DNA of 64,000 bases from Pseudidiomarina salinarum (GTDB taxonomy: Bacteria; Pseudomonadota; Gammaproteobacteria; Enterobacterales; Alteromonadaceae), in the NCBI RefSeq assembly GCF_000753715.1, contig NZ_JPER01000003.1, forward strand, positions 218,283 to 282,282. The letters are read 5' to 3'. Below the pieces are notes generated by a model, which ran no database searches, was not told the DNA's origin, and saw only the letters and a list, made by a program, of their open reading frames with translations. A program made the position numbers and the translations under genes. Below, in pieces: positions 13,554-22,383 of the stretch (positions within the stretch are counted from its first letter, which is position 1; each line of letters begins with the position of its first letter).

Positions 13554-15386
13554 ATGACCCAAGAACAGTGGTTAATTCTGGCTATATTAGCCGGCACGGT
13601 AGTCATGTTTCTCTGGGGGCGCTGGCGCCATGATATGGTGGCGCTTGGTGCCTTACTTGCCTGTGTTTTGGCGGGTCTGGTTGCCCCCGCCGATGCGTTT
13701 TCTGGCTTTGGCCATCCGGCCGTTATTACCGTTGCCGCTGTGCTGGTGTTAAGTCAGGGGCTGCAAAATTCTGGTGCGGTGGATGCCCTCACCCGCACTG
13801 TGCTGCCCGCTAAGGCGGGCAGGCTGGTCACGCTATCTGCGCTGATGGGGCTGGGCGCTTTTCTATCCGGTTTTATGAATAACGTAGGCGCCATGGCACT
13901 GTTAATGCCGGTGGCGATTCACGTAGCCCACCGGCTTGAGCTGACGCCCGGGCAGGTCCTCATGCCACTGGCCTTCGGAACTATCCTTGGCGGCATGACG
14001 ACGCTCATTGGTACACCGCCTAACCTCATTGTCTCGGGCTTTCGCGCCGAAGCTGGCCTGGGTAGTTTTAGCATGTTTGATTTTACCTACATCGGGTTGC
14101 CGGTAGCTGCCGTTGCGATTGCCTTTGTTTTAATTATCGGCTGGCGGCTGGTACCGGCTCGTAAACAATCCGGTGTGGAAGGATTTGAAGCGGGTGCCTA
14201 TATTACCGAAGTCAGAATCGAGGAAGACAGTAAAGCCGCTGGCTTGAGCTTACGGGAAATCGAGGCTGAGCTGGCCGATGCGGATGCTCAGATTATTGGT
14301 ATCGTGCAAAGAGAAGTCCGGCTTATTGCTGCGAGTCCTGGCCGGCGCGTACACGCTGGCGATATTCTGATGATTGAAGCCGAGGCTGATGCCTTAACCG
14401 AGGTACTGTCGACCCTGGGGCTTAAGCTCGAAGAGTCGGTGGAACTGGATGAAGCCGACGAGGACGAGGACGAACAGAAAGAACAGGACCAGGAGGAGCA
14501 GGAAGCCGAGGATGAAGCACCGCCAACAGACGATATAGTGCTGATGGAGCTGGCCGTGCGGCCCGGCTCTGTCCTAAGCGGACGTTCAGCCAGTGATATT
14601 TCACTAAGAACCCGCTATGGCATTAATTTACTGGCGCTATCCCGTGAAGGCTCGCGCACCATGAAACGATTGCGCTCTATTAATCTGCAGTCGGGCGACC
14701 TGTTGCTGATGCAGGGGCCGCCAGAGGCAATCAGTGAGTTTGCCGCCGATAATGGCTGTGTGCCACTGGCGCAGCGGGAGCTGCGCATTCCCGACAAACG
14801 CAAAGTATGGGAATCCAGTCTGATTATGCTCTTTGCCATTGGTGGTGCCGCATTTGGACTGGTGCCGGCAGTCATCTCTTTTGCTATGGGCGTACTGGCT
14901 TCTATGGCGCTGCGGACGGTGCCACCACGCAAAGTTTATGAGGCCATCGACTGGCCGGTTATCGTGTTGCTGGGTGCGCTTATCCCGGTAGCTAATGCCA
15001 TGCAAACTACCGGTACCGCCGATCTGATAGCCCGCTTTCTGATTGAAAGCGTAGCCCAGGGCAATGCCGTAGTAGGATTGGGTCTGATACTGGTAGTTAC
15101 CATGTTCTTATCTGACCTGATGAATAACGCCGCTACTGCGGCGGTGATGTGCCCGATAGCTATCGGCATCGCCAACGCCCTTGGCGTGAATGCTGACTCC
15201 TTTCTGATGGCCGTCGCCATAGGTGCTTCCTGCGCCTTCCTGACGCCCATTGGTCATCAGAACAACACGCTGATTCTTGGCCCCGGCGGCTTCCGCTTTA
15301 GTGACTACTGGAAATTAGGGCTGCCAGTGGAGATTATCGTGGTTGCTGTAGCATTACCCTTGCTGCTGATTGTATGGCCGCTCTGA
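13554..15386 (+). CDS. SLC13/DASS-type permease with two RCK_C (TrkA-C) domains
   Basis: This is a 610-residue inner-membrane transporter of the SLC13 (sodium/dicarboxylate or sulfate) type. Residues 1-200 and 420-610 hold the membrane helices. The first half carries SGFMNNVGAMALLMPV and GTPPNLIVSGF, and the second half carries LSDLMNNAATAAVMCPIAIG and LTPIGHQNN; these are the paired substrate/sodium-site loops. Two cytoplasmic RCK_C domains (about 211-293 and 328-410) lie between them. They are separated by a very acidic linker at residues 294-327, which is unusual. The substrate cannot be read from sequence. It starts 27 bases after glmS without a visible terminator, so read-through is possible. 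Confidence 0.85.
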   Translation: MTQEQWLILAILAGTVVMFLWGRWRHDMVALGALLACVLAGLVAPADAFSGFGHPAVITVAAVLVLSQGLQNSGAVDALTRTVLPAKAGRLVTLSALMGLGAFLSGFMNNVGAMALLMPVAIHVAHRLELTPGQVLMPLAFGTILGGMTTLIGTPPNLIVSGFRAEAGLGSFSMFDFTYIGLPVAAVAIAFVLIIGWRLVPARKQSGVEGFEAGAYITEVRIEEDSKAAGLSLREIEAELADADAQIIGIVQREVRLIAASPGRRVHAGDILMIEAEADALTEVLSTLGLKLEESVELDEADEDEDEQKEQDQEEQEAEDEAPPTDDIVLMELAVRPGSVLSGRSASDISLRTRYGINLLALSREGSRTMKRLRSINLQSGDLLLMQGPPEAISEFAADNGCVPLAQRELRIPDKRKVWESSLIMLFAIGGAAFGLVPAVISFAMGVLASMALRTVPPRKVYEAIDWPVIVLLGALIPVANAMQTTGTADLIARFLIESVAQGNAVVGLGLILVVTMFLSDLMNNAATAAVMCPIAIGIANALGVNADSFLMAVAIGASCAFLTPIGHQNNTLILGPGGFRFSDYWKLGLPVEIIVVAVALPLLLIVWPL

Positions 15387-15514
15387 TACATCGTTTGAAA
15401 TGTGTTCGTTCAGCATCTAAGCTTTTTTTATACTTGGGGCCAGTTTCGTTAACGGTTTTTCGGCAGAGGGAGCTGGTCGCCTAATCCATCCGTAGCAAAG
15501 CGAGGAGGAAAGGT

Positions 15515-16990
15515 ATGTCTGGCACAGCTTCAAAAGGAGTGGCTAAACCCCTGGTTGCCCTGGCCACAGCAACTGCTCTTGGTTTTTCCCCGGCAGTCCA
15601 TGCCAATAATGCCTGTTCAACCGCAGCCCAGGTTGGGGCTGATCTCTGGAAAGAATACGATGATGTAGTTAAAAACGTTGGCTGCGTCGGCGTTACGGGT
15701 GCCGCTGTGGTAGGTACAGCTGGCGTGGGCTTACTGCAATCACAAAAAATATACTCTAAATGCATGACAGTCGCCGACGATGCCGACCAAGCGACGCGTA
15801 ATATGATTTCCAACTGGAATGATATGGTCGGCAACAACTGGGCGCATATTGGGCCTCGCTCGTTACCGCTTGGCGAAACCCAAAAAGGTACAGTGACCAG
15901 CCGCGGTACTCGTCTGTACATAACGCCAGCACCGGTGACCGGCGCACTGCACCTGAACCTGGAGAAGGTGAAATTTAAAGGGAAGACTACCGTCAGTGTA
16001 TGCACCTTCGGGCCAGGCTCTGACCCGACTGATCACAATGTTGATAGCAACGAGATTTGGTCATTTACCATAGATCCGGGCCCTCAGAATATCGACAAGA
16101 CCTGGAGTAAAACCTTTCCCGCTGCCTATGGGCACTTGGTAGCTGTCACCTTTAAAGGGAAAAGTGTTGCCAAGTCGATGCGCTACGAGCTGCGTGCAGA
16201 GAGCGAACCGGTCAGCGCTGTGGTGATTGACGGATCCGCCGGCTCCGGAAGTACCAACTACACAATCGAAGGTGGCGGCGCGATCGAACAGGTAGCGCGT
16301 AAGATAGGCGACATTGATGTCACTATCCAGGGCAGCGATAAGGTCAGCGGTAACCGCGCTGAAGGCGCTGTCGGCGCCGGAGCCGATGGCTTTTTAGTAG
16401 CCGGTGAATTGCCCCGTATTACGTTGGAGAACCCTGCTAACGCGCGAATCCTCGTTAATGGCCAACCTTATAATACGGTGGTCATTGATGGCAGCGCCGG
16501 TTCGGGCAGCACTTCGTATACCATTACCGGAGGCGGTGATATCCGCCAGGTGAAAGGTTCACTGGCGGGTCAAAACGTCACCGTTCAGGCTAATGACAAT
16601 ATCAGCGGCGACCGTGCCAAAGGCGCCGTAGGTGGTGGCTTAGATGGCTTTATTGTATTAGGCGAACTGCCTACTGTTACCCTTGAGAATCCGGATAACG
16701 CCAAGGTTCTGGTAAACGGTGAACCCTATCACACCGTTGTGATCGCCGGCGCCGAAGCTTCTGGTACAACCGGTTACACTATTCATAGCGGCGGCCGCAT
16801 TCAGCAGGTAAGCGGCTCTCTGGCCGGTTATCAGGTGTCGATCCAGTCCGGCGATAAGGTAAGCGGTACCACCGCCACAGGGCAAGTTGCTGGCGGCAAC
16901 GACGGCTTTGTTGTCTATGGCGATAAGCCGGAAGTGAAACTGGACAACGCCGGTAACGCGGTGGTTTATATCAACGGCAAAAAAATGTGA
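15515..16990 (+). CDS. Secreted protein of unknown function with three C-terminal repeats
   Basis: I do not recognise the family. The 491-residue product starts at ATG 15515 behind a strong GAGGAGGAAAGG site. A signal peptide is likely, with cleavage after SPAVHA near residue 30. Residues 31-230 form a domain with four cysteines (34, 57, 83, 163). Three tandem repeats of about 86 residues then occupy 236-491; each begins VVIDGSAGSGST or a variant and ends like LENPxNAxxLVNGxPY. The protein stops with INGKKM, so no anchor or sorting signal is visible. It may be a periplasmic or surface beta-rich protein. It stands alone between an unrelated transporter and a terminator. Confidence 0.75.
   Translation: MSGTASKGVAKPLVALATATALGFSPAVHANNACSTAAQVGADLWKEYDDVVKNVGCVGVTGAAVVGTAGVGLLQSQKIYSKCMTVADDADQATRNMISNWNDMVGNNWAHIGPRSLPLGETQKGTVTSRGTRLYITPAPVTGALHLNLEKVKFKGKTTVSVCTFGPGSDPTDHNVDSNEIWSFTIDPGPQNIDKTWSKTFPAAYGHLVAVTFKGKSVAKSMRYELRAESEPVSAVVIDGSAGSGSTNYTIEGGGAIEQVARKIGDIDVTIQGSDKVSGNRAEGAVGAGADGFLVAGELPRITLENPANARILVNGQPYNTVVIDGSAGSGSTSYTITGGGDIRQVKGSLAGQNVTVQANDNISGDRAKGAVGGGLDGFIVLGELPTVTLENPDNAKVLVNGEPYHTVVIAGAEASGTTGYTIHSGGRIQQVSGSLAGYQVSIQSGDKVSGTTATGQVAGGNDGFVVYGDKPEVKLDNAGNAVVYINGKKM
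16220..16987 (+). repeat. Three in-frame ~86-codon tandem repeats
   Basis: Units run at about 16220-16474, 16475-16732 and 16733-16987. Shared landmarks are VVIDGSAGSGST, GGG-I-QV, the VTIQ-like strand, D-ISG, GGxDGFxVxGELP and NAxVLVNG. Units 1 and 2 are most alike; unit 3 has diverged (VVIAGAEASGTT, YGDKPEV). The DNA differs between units at many third positions, so the duplication is not recent. Confidence 0.85.
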
Positions 16991-17015
16991 TAGAGGCCGC
17001 TTAAAATACAAGGTG

Positions 17016-17053
17016 AAAAAGCCAGATACGAGCGAAACGTATCTGGCTTTTTT
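17016..17053 (+). terminator. Intrinsic terminator
   Basis: AAAAAGCCAGATACG pairs with CGTATCTGGCTTTTT around a short AGCGAAA loop and runs into a T-run. It lies 26 bases after the repeat-protein gene, giving that gene its own transcript end. Confidence 0.93.
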
Positions 17054-17120
17054 GTGGCTGGACGGTTATAACTTAGCGTCGTAACTTACCACCAAAAACG
17101 AGTGATAATAAGCGAGCAGA

Positions 17121-17918
17121 ATGGAACTTGAAATCAATGTAGTTGATGCATTTACGGATGCTGTTTTCGGCGGGAACCCGGCCGCCGTGATCATCACGGA
17201 TAGTTGGTTGGCCGACGACTTAATGCAATCTATTGCGGCAGAAAACAACTTGTCAGAAACGGCATTTCTGGTGCCGGGTGAAGCATCAGGCTATGCGATC
17301 CGGTGGTTTTCGCCAATCACGGAAATTCCTTTTTGTGGTCATGCGACCTTAGCGTCGGCCTTTGTGCTGTTTAACAAAAAGCCAGAAGTGAAAAGCCTTA
17401 ATTTTTCAGCGAAAGCAGTTGGGGATTTGGCCGTTACCAAAACGGGCTCGGGCCAGATACAGATGGATTTTCCGAACACAAAGCCTGAGAAAGTAGAGGC
17501 TATCCCTGATAGTTTACTGGCCGGACTTTCTATCACGCCTCATGAGGTCTACCGTAATGGACAGGCTTACTTTGTCGTTTACCGATCGGAATCCGACGTT
17601 AAGTCTGTGCTTCGCGATAACGAGTCGCTGGTTCAGCTTAAGCCACATGATGTGGTGGTGACATGCCAATCCGAATCCAGGGACTATGACTTCGTTTCGA
17701 GGTATTTCTGGCCGGCAAATGGCGGCGATGAAGATCCGGTAACAGGGTCGATTCACACCGGGCTGGCGCCATTTTGGGCCGAACGCCTGGGTAAAAATGA
17801 GTTAGTGGCCTATCAGGCCTCACAGCGTGGCGGTGTGCTTTACTGCCGGGTTAACGGCGACAGAGTGCTTATTTCCGGCACCGCCGTTCAGTACCTGAAA
17901 GGCCAGATCACCGTTTAG
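17121..17918 (+). CDS. PhzF family isomerase-like protein
   Basis: The 265-residue protein belongs to the PhzF/YddE family, two-lobed diaminopimelate-epimerase-fold enzymes. The N-terminal motif DAFTDAVFGGNPAAV, the catalytic glutamate Glu46 in NNLSETAFL, the RWFSPITEIPFCGHATLA segment and the C-terminal DEDPVTGSIHTGLAPFW are all typical. Family members isomerise various small molecules and the substrate here is not evident. The next small gene begins 30 bases downstream, so the two may share a transcript. Confidence 0.9.
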   Translation: MELEINVVDAFTDAVFGGNPAAVIITDSWLADDLMQSIAAENNLSETAFLVPGEASGYAIRWFSPITEIPFCGHATLASAFVLFNKKPEVKSLNFSAKAVGDLAVTKTGSGQIQMDFPNTKPEKVEAIPDSLLAGLSITPHEVYRNGQAYFVVYRSESDVKSVLRDNESLVQLKPHDVVVTCQSESRDYDFVSRYFWPANGGDEDPVTGSIHTGLAPFWAERLGKNELVAYQASQRGGVLYCRVNGDRVLISGTAVQYLKGQITV

Positions 17919-17948
17919 ACTGCATTGTTCACTTTAAAAGGAGCTATC

Positions 17949-18152
17949 ATGGATGCCGAATTTGGTTTGTTGATGATTGTCGTAGCTGGTTTTATCTGGC
18001 TGCTACCAATATTACTGATCCTTGGTTCAAATAAAACCGCCGGCGGCGAGAAACTTGCCTGGGTTCTGGCGGTCATTTTTGTATCCTGGTTCGCGTGGAT
18101 TATTTACCTGCTGATTGCCCCAGTAAGCAATAGAAGCGGAATCCCCAGGTGA
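17949..18152 (+). CDS. Small membrane protein, PLDc_N-like
   Basis: A 67-residue protein with two membrane helices (GLLMIVVAGFIWLLPILLIL and LAWVLAVIFVSWFAWIIYLL) separated by a short polar loop, NKTAGGEK. This layout resembles the PLDc_N / superinfection-immunity-type small membrane domains. ATG 17949 follows AAAAGGAG at the correct distance; an in-frame ATG at 17925 would add eight residues that lack a site. No function can be assigned. Confidence 0.7.
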   Translation: MDAEFGLLMIVVAGFIWLLPILLILGSNKTAGGEKLAWVLAVIFVSWFAWIIYLLIAPVSNRSGIPR

Positions 18153-18260
18153 TATCCAAGTTTTAACCAGCTGCTATTAAGGGGGCGCTTGCGTTAAGTG
18201 CGTCCCCCCATCTATAACTTATAGGTGTGTTCCACAATTAATTGGTGAAGGAGCTACCTG

Positions 18261-18731
18261 ATGGCAAACAAGCATTCGATCAATTTTAGTACGCATGTAG
18301 CTGCGGGCCTGCTCTGTGCTGGCATGATAAGCAGCGTCGCGCAGGCAGACGAAGGCAGCGAACCAGAGTTACTGGAAACCATGTCCATGTTGCAGACCAT
18401 GACCCATAAATCCAGTTTGGCCATTGATCACAAAAACTCGGGCTTGCTCGATTTCTACGCCCATGAGCTGGAAGAATATATTGAGAAAGCCGAAAGCATA
18501 GAAAGTTCCGATGGCAAGCCTATCGGGCAGTTGGTGAAGGGGATGCTGGCGCCTAAATTCAAGGCGTTTAAAAGCGCGGCGGAAGGGAGTGACTGGAAAA
18601 GTATTTCCTCTAGCTTCGATAGCATGATCGACAGCTGTAACAGCTGCCACCAGGCTACCGGGTATAACTTTATCAATATCAAACGTACCGATAAAAACCC
18701 GTATATGCAGAGCTTCGAGTCCGACAACTAA
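18261..18731 (+). CDS. Periplasmic cytochrome c'-like monohaem protein
   Basis: The 156-residue protein has a probable signal peptide ending at VAQA near residue 29 and one haem-binding motif, CNSCH, near residue 131. The mostly helical sequence with the CxxCH near the C-terminal end resembles the class II cytochrome c (cytochrome c' / c556) four-helix bundle. A KPIGQLVKGMLAPKFKAF segment precedes the haem site. It is monocistronic, with a GAAGGAG site before ATG 18261, and converges with the flavin reductase. The electron partner is unknown. Confidence 0.75.
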   Translation: MANKHSINFSTHVAAGLLCAGMISSVAQADEGSEPELLETMSMLQTMTHKSSLAIDHKNSGLLDFYAHELEEYIEKAESIESSDGKPIGQLVKGMLAPKFKAFKSAAEGSDWKSISSSFDSMIDSCNSCHQATGYNFINIKRTDKNPYMQSFESDN

Positions 18732-18745
18732 TCGGCAAGCGCCGG

Positions 18746-19309
18746 TTAATCCAGCATATCGTCTGAGAACAACTCCCGGCGGTTAATCATTTCGCCGGCG
18801 ACCATAAATATCCCGTCGCCGGTGTAATGCAGCGTTGTTGGGTATTCGGGGTCCGTCATCACCTGAGCAGCGACGACTTCAAAGATAAAGTAGTTGTAGC
18901 GATCGATGAGGGCATCGTCGTACAGGCGACACTCGAAGTGGCCGTAGCATTCTTTGATGAGCGGCGCGCTCACCTGCTGCGCGCGTTCCGTGCAGAGGTC
19001 AAATTCCGAAAACTTATCGGTTTTCGCACCGGTCGTATTGCCAATCCCGATCACTTTTTTCGTCATTTCCGTCGTGGGCAGGTTAATCACACATTCCCGG
19101 CTTTGTCTGATCAGATGATGACTATAGTTTTGCTCAGATATAACGCAGCCCACCAGTGATGGTGATCTATTCAGTATGCTGTGCCAGCCAAGCGTCATGA
19201 CGTCAGATTCGCCGTCGTGGTGCGACGACACTAGTACAATCGGACCAGGCTCCAGGTAACGGCGTGCCTTATCAACGGGCAGCTGTTGTTTGGTGGAAAT
19301 GGCGTTCAT
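18746..19309 (-). CDS. Flavin reductase family protein (flavoredoxin-like)
   Basis: The 187-residue protein resembles FMN-binding split-barrel flavin reductases/flavoredoxins: PGPIVLVSSHHDGESDVMT, the LVGCVISEQNYSHHLIR segment and GHFECRLYDD are typical of this group. I use ATG 19309 (MNAISTKQQL), which has GAGGGGG about 10 bases upstream; a TTG six codons earlier is open but has no site. It probably reduces or holds FMN; no partner oxygenase lies next to it. It converges with the cytochrome gene 15 bases away. Confidence 0.8.
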   Translation of the reverse strand: MNAISTKQQLPVDKARRYLEPGPIVLVSSHHDGESDVMTLGWHSILNRSPSLVGCVISEQNYSHHLIRQSRECVINLPTTEMTKKVIGIGNTTGAKTDKFSEFDLCTERAQQVSAPLIKECYGHFECRLYDDALIDRYNYFIFEVVAAQVMTDPEYPTTLHYTGDGIFMVAGEMINRRELFSDDMLD

Positions 19310-19391
19310 TGGATTGCCCCCTCTCAAGCTTCAGAATTAATAGTCGACACGAAAAGGATTAGCGTTAAAAATGCTTTTGTCAAAATAGCGT

Positions 19392-19407
19392 CGGCGCTAT
19401 AGCGCCG
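19392..19407. promoter_or_regulatory. 16-bp perfect palindrome in the divergent gap
   Basis: CGGCGCTATAGCGCCG is fully self-complementary and lies between the divergent flavin reductase and Nudix genes. It could be a repressor-type operator for either. The rest of the roughly 250-base gap holds only the candidate promoter below. Confidence 0.4.
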
Positions 19408-19428
19408 GAATACGCACCATCGGCGGCG

Positions 19429-19456
19429 TTCCAATCCTGAGCAATATGGCTATAAT
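19429..19456 (+). promoter_or_regulatory. Candidate promoter of the Nudix gene
   Basis: A perfect -10 element TATAAT is at 19451-19456, with a weak -35 (TTCCAA) 16 bases upstream. It faces the Nudix gene about 100 bases ahead. Confidence 0.4.
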
Positions 19457-19556
19457 GTCGGCTGTCTTGAAGGCGTGAATCCCTTCGAATTAACCGATTT
19501 TCCGGTCAATGATGGTGTTAATCATCCCGCCGACCGGTAAGCTAAAAAGAGAGTTT

Positions 19557-20093
19557 ATGCGTTTACTGGCAGATATCGTGCATCCGTCGCTTATGGATCT
19601 TGCGGGTGAGAAGTTGTACCGGCAGGCGGTGCGTGGCATCGTGATGCGCGAGGATAAAATTTTGCTGCTCTACACCGGGCGTTACGATGACTTCAGTTTC
19701 CCTGGTGGCGGTGTCGATGAAGATGAAGATCGGATCCTCGCATTAAAGCGCGAACTTCATGAAGAGGCGGGCCTTATCGTAGTGGGCGAGCCAGAGCCTT
19801 TCGGCATGGTCAGCGAGTACCAGCCTTACTGGAAGCCGCAGTGGCCGATCATGTACCAGAAGTCGTACTGGTATCACTGTGAGGTTGCGCAGGAAACTGT
19901 CGCGACCAGAATGGAACACTATGAAGTGGCCAATGGCATGCGGCCGGAGTGGGTCGCGTTAGCTGATGCGATAAAACATAACGAACAGGTGATTAAGCAG
20001 GCGCCGGCGACCATGGGTCTGTCGATTCATCGTGAGACGCGCGTATTAAAGCGTCTGGCTCATGAGCTGGATATTCTTACTCCGTGCAACTGA
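19557..20093 (+). CDS. Nudix hydrolase
   Basis: Nudix enzymes cleave nucleoside diphosphates linked to another group. The full Nudix box, G-x5-E-x7-RELHEEAGL, is present around GGVDEDEDRILALK. I place the start at ATG 19557 (MRLLADIVHP), preceded by AAAGAGAG; in-frame ATGs at 19509 and 19512 would add 15-16 residues that do not look like part of the domain. The length is then 178 residues. The substrate is unknown. The last 17 bases overlap the 3' end of the opposing DksA-like gene. Confidence 0.87.
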   Translation: MRLLADIVHPSLMDLAGEKLYRQAVRGIVMREDKILLLYTGRYDDFSFPGGGVDEDEDRILALKRELHEEAGLIVVGEPEPFGMVSEYQPYWKPQWPIMYQKSYWYHCEVAQETVATRMEHYEVANGMRPEWVALADAIKHNEQVIKQAPATMGLSIHRETRVLKRLAHELDILTPCN

Positions 20094-20412
20094 TACAGCG
20101 CGTTACGGCCGGATCAAACTTCAGTCGCTCCGGCGCAATTTCTTCTCCGCAAACGAAACAGTAACCGAAGTCACCGCTTTCGATACGGCGCAGAGCGCCC
20201 TCAAGGGCTCTGACACGCTGTTCGTTACGGCGCTTCTGCGCCAATCCCATTTGCTGACCCTGCAGGGCATCCATGCGCGATAACCGGCCCACACGGGACT
20301 GATCCAGCTCCACCGTAGCGGTTTGATCGGATTCAAGCTGTTCATTCAGTTCAGTGACTAATTGCTCAATTTTGTTTTTGATCTGCTTCATATCTGTGTC
20401 TTGGGTTGTCAT
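20077..20412 (-). CDS. TraR/DksA family zinc-finger protein
   Basis: The 111-residue product ends with a four-cysteine zinc finger (CFVC-x17-CISC) after the diagnostic IESGDFGYC. The N-terminal half is a charged helix (KNKIEQLVTELNEQL). DksA-type proteins bind the RNA polymerase secondary channel or act as small regulators. The start is ATG 20412, which overlaps the TGA of the upstream permease (ATGA), a strong sign of coupled translation. This is not the housekeeping dksA, which is longer (about 150 residues). Confidence 0.87.
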   Translation of the reverse strand: MTTQDTDMKQIKNKIEQLVTELNEQLESDQTATVELDQSRVGRLSRMDALQGQQMGLAQKRRNEQRVRALEGALRRIESGDFGYCFVCGEEIAPERLKFDPAVTRCISCTE

Positions 20413-21647
20413 GTAAGTGCCTGCCATAATTTGAACAACAGTGCCGCGACTGAAACCCCGGCGCCGATCAGTGGAACACTACGCGGCAAACTAAAACGAC
20501 CAGCGGGCTGCTGCTCTTTATCACGGCCTTTCAACCACCATAAGCCAATGTTCACCACAGTAAACACGCTCAACAATACCACACTGGTCGCATTCGCCAG
20601 AGTGGTCATTTCCAGTGACAAAGCCAGCACTATAATAGCCAGCGTCGCTAATACCGTAGCCACCCAGGGCGTCTTTGTGCGGGCGCTGACCCTGCCCAGC
20701 ACCGCCGGCGCATAGTCGCGCTCGGCCATGCCATAAGCTACCCGGGCGACCATCACAATTTGCACCAGCGCACTATTTACTGCGGACAGGATACTGATGA
20801 TACCAATGGCGCCGACCGCCCAGGCGCCATGATGGCGAACCGCTTCTGCTAAGGGTGTTTTAGCTGAGGCCAGAGTCTCTGGCGGAATGGTTAGCATCAG
20901 AGCGGTGCTGACGACCATATATAAGAGTGCGGTAAGAATCAGGGCCAGGATGAGAGCCCAGGGCATGGTTGTGCGCACATCTTTTACTTCTTCGGCCATG
21001 TTGACCATGTCTTCAAAGCCGATAAAGGCATAGAAGGCCAGGAATGCCGCGCTCAGAATACCCAGCCAGGCGGTGCTTTCCAGCGGGGGTAGTAGTTCGG
21101 CCCAGCTGACAGCGGTGGGATCCGGCAGGGTAGCCGAGCCGAAAACAACATACAGCAGCGTTGCTATCTGTAATACACAAATCCCGGCTACCACGCCTAC
21201 AGCCTGGCGCACGCCCCAGGCGGCGATGCCACCCATAATCAGGGCCACCGCAACTAAGGTTAGTTGTTCTGGCAGGCTCACAAAGTCACGGATAAAGCGC
21301 ACCGTGGCAACCGTCAGCGTTGCTGCTGAAACAATGCCGGTGGTAATGATTAGCCAGCCGACTATGGCCGACAGCCACTGTTTACCAAAAACTTCTTCCA
21401 GGTAACGAGCTGATCCGCCAGCATGGGGAATCCGCGATGATAATTCAGCGAAAGCCAGGGCACTAAAGAGTGCTAACAACCCTGCCAGACCAAACGCGAT
21501 GGGTGCGAATAAACCTGCGGTACCGGCCACCTTGCCGGCGAGCGCGTAGAAGCCAGCACCGACCATGGTGCCCATACCATAGAGCACCAGCATCGGGAAA
21601 CCGATGCTGCGCTGTAATTTGCCCGAGCTTTCCGGCTTATCCTTCAT
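20409..21647 (-). CDS. APC family amino acid permease
   Basis: An inner-membrane transporter of the amino acid-polyamine-organocation family. The first helix motif GMGTMVGAGFYALAGKVAG and the later GFEDMVNMAEEVKD are typical of the CAT/YfnA-like branch, and about 12 membrane helices are predicted. The start is uncertain: ATG 21647 (MKDKPESSGK) overlaps the preceding gene by 11 bases, and an in-frame TTG at 21662 lies nearer an AAAGGAG sequence. The gene ends in an ATGA overlap with the DksA-like gene. The substrate is not predictable; amino acid import is the usual role. Confidence 0.88.
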   Translation of the reverse strand: MKDKPESSGKLQRSIGFPMLVLYGMGTMVGAGFYALAGKVAGTAGLFAPIAFGLAGLLALFSALAFAELSSRIPHAGGSARYLEEVFGKQWLSAIVGWLIITTGIVSAATLTVATVRFIRDFVSLPEQLTLVAVALIMGGIAAWGVRQAVGVVAGICVLQIATLLYVVFGSATLPDPTAVSWAELLPPLESTAWLGILSAAFLAFYAFIGFEDMVNMAEEVKDVRTTMPWALILALILTALLYMVVSTALMLTIPPETLASAKTPLAEAVRHHGAWAVGAIGIISILSAVNSALVQIVMVARVAYGMAERDYAPAVLGRVSARTKTPWVATVLATLAIIVLALSLEMTTLANATSVVLLSVFTVVNIGLWWLKGRDKEQQPAGRFSLPRSVPLIGAGVSVAALLFKLWQALT

Positions 21648-22380
21648 TGTTGGGATCGGCAAATTCTCCTTTGTTGAGCGATTTTGTCGGCCAGTCACGC
21701 TTTTTCAGTTCCAGGGTTGCGAATAAATCCGGTTTGCCGCTCAGATCGGCGCCGGTATCACTCAAATCGTCTTTGGCGCCCACCAGAACCAGTTGCGCAT
21801 CTTCATAATTGAGTAACTCGCTGTCATCAATCCGGATCCAGCGTTTATCGCCAAATTTGTTTTTGAGATGGGCCGGATAATCCGGCGATGCATCAGGAAA
21901 GCCCGACACCTCCAGCGATGGGTTCCGTACCGAGATCACATAGCTGGCCTCATGACGTATCCCCAGTTCACTCTGGGCCTCGCCGATGTGCTCTGGCTGC
22001 GATAGCCGGTACGCAAAAAAGGTGCTGTCGCCAGCGTCGAAAATTTCATAACGGCCTTCCCCAACCGGTACCGCGGCGCTGAGTTCACGTGTTCCTTCAG
22101 TTTTTGTCTCGTAGGTGTCCGGCCCCAGCCGCTCGCCAATGCGTTTCGGTTCGGCGATCATAAGGTTCATCATCCAGCCGCGTTCACTTGATTTGGACTC
22201 GCCCTCAATGATTTCTGGCAGGCGTTTCTGCCCGATGACAAAGAGTCGCGCCTGATCGTCACCGTCGGGTGCCAGTACCACGAACAGCCGCTGAATATCA
22301 TCGATGCTATTTACCTCGTCGGTATCAATGGCGGGTCGATAAAAGAAACAGACATCGCCTTGTTCGACATACTCCGACAT
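21637..22380 (-). CDS. Conserved protein of unknown function
   Basis: I do not recognise this 247-residue soluble protein. It has no signal peptide and no membrane helix, and it is acidic (many Asp/Glu). It begins MSEYVEQGDVCFFYRPAI and contains RLFVVLAPDGDDQARLFVIG and a C-terminal SYVISVRNP...GFPDASPDYP region. GGAGGACTGACTG precedes ATG 22380, just 3 bases after the upstream gene. The fixed position before the permease suggests a joint role. Confidence 0.75.
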   Translation of the reverse strand: MSEYVEQGDVCFFYRPAIDTDEVNSIDDIQRLFVVLAPDGDDQARLFVIGQKRLPEIIEGESKSSERGWMMNLMIAEPKRIGERLGPDTYETKTEGTRELSAAVPVGEGRYEIFDAGDSTFFAYRLSQPEHIGEAQSELGIRHEASYVISVRNPSLEVSGFPDASPDYPAHLKNKFGDKRWIRIDDSELLNYEDAQLVLVGAKDDLSDTGADLSGKPDLFATLELKKRDWPTKSLNKGEFADPNNEG

Positions 22381-22383
22381 CAG

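Noticed and set aside
18180..18210. GGGGGCGC/GCGTCCCCC hairpin between the small membrane gene and the cytochrome gene
   Set aside because: Stem is imperfect and is not followed by a T-run, so I do not call it a terminator.
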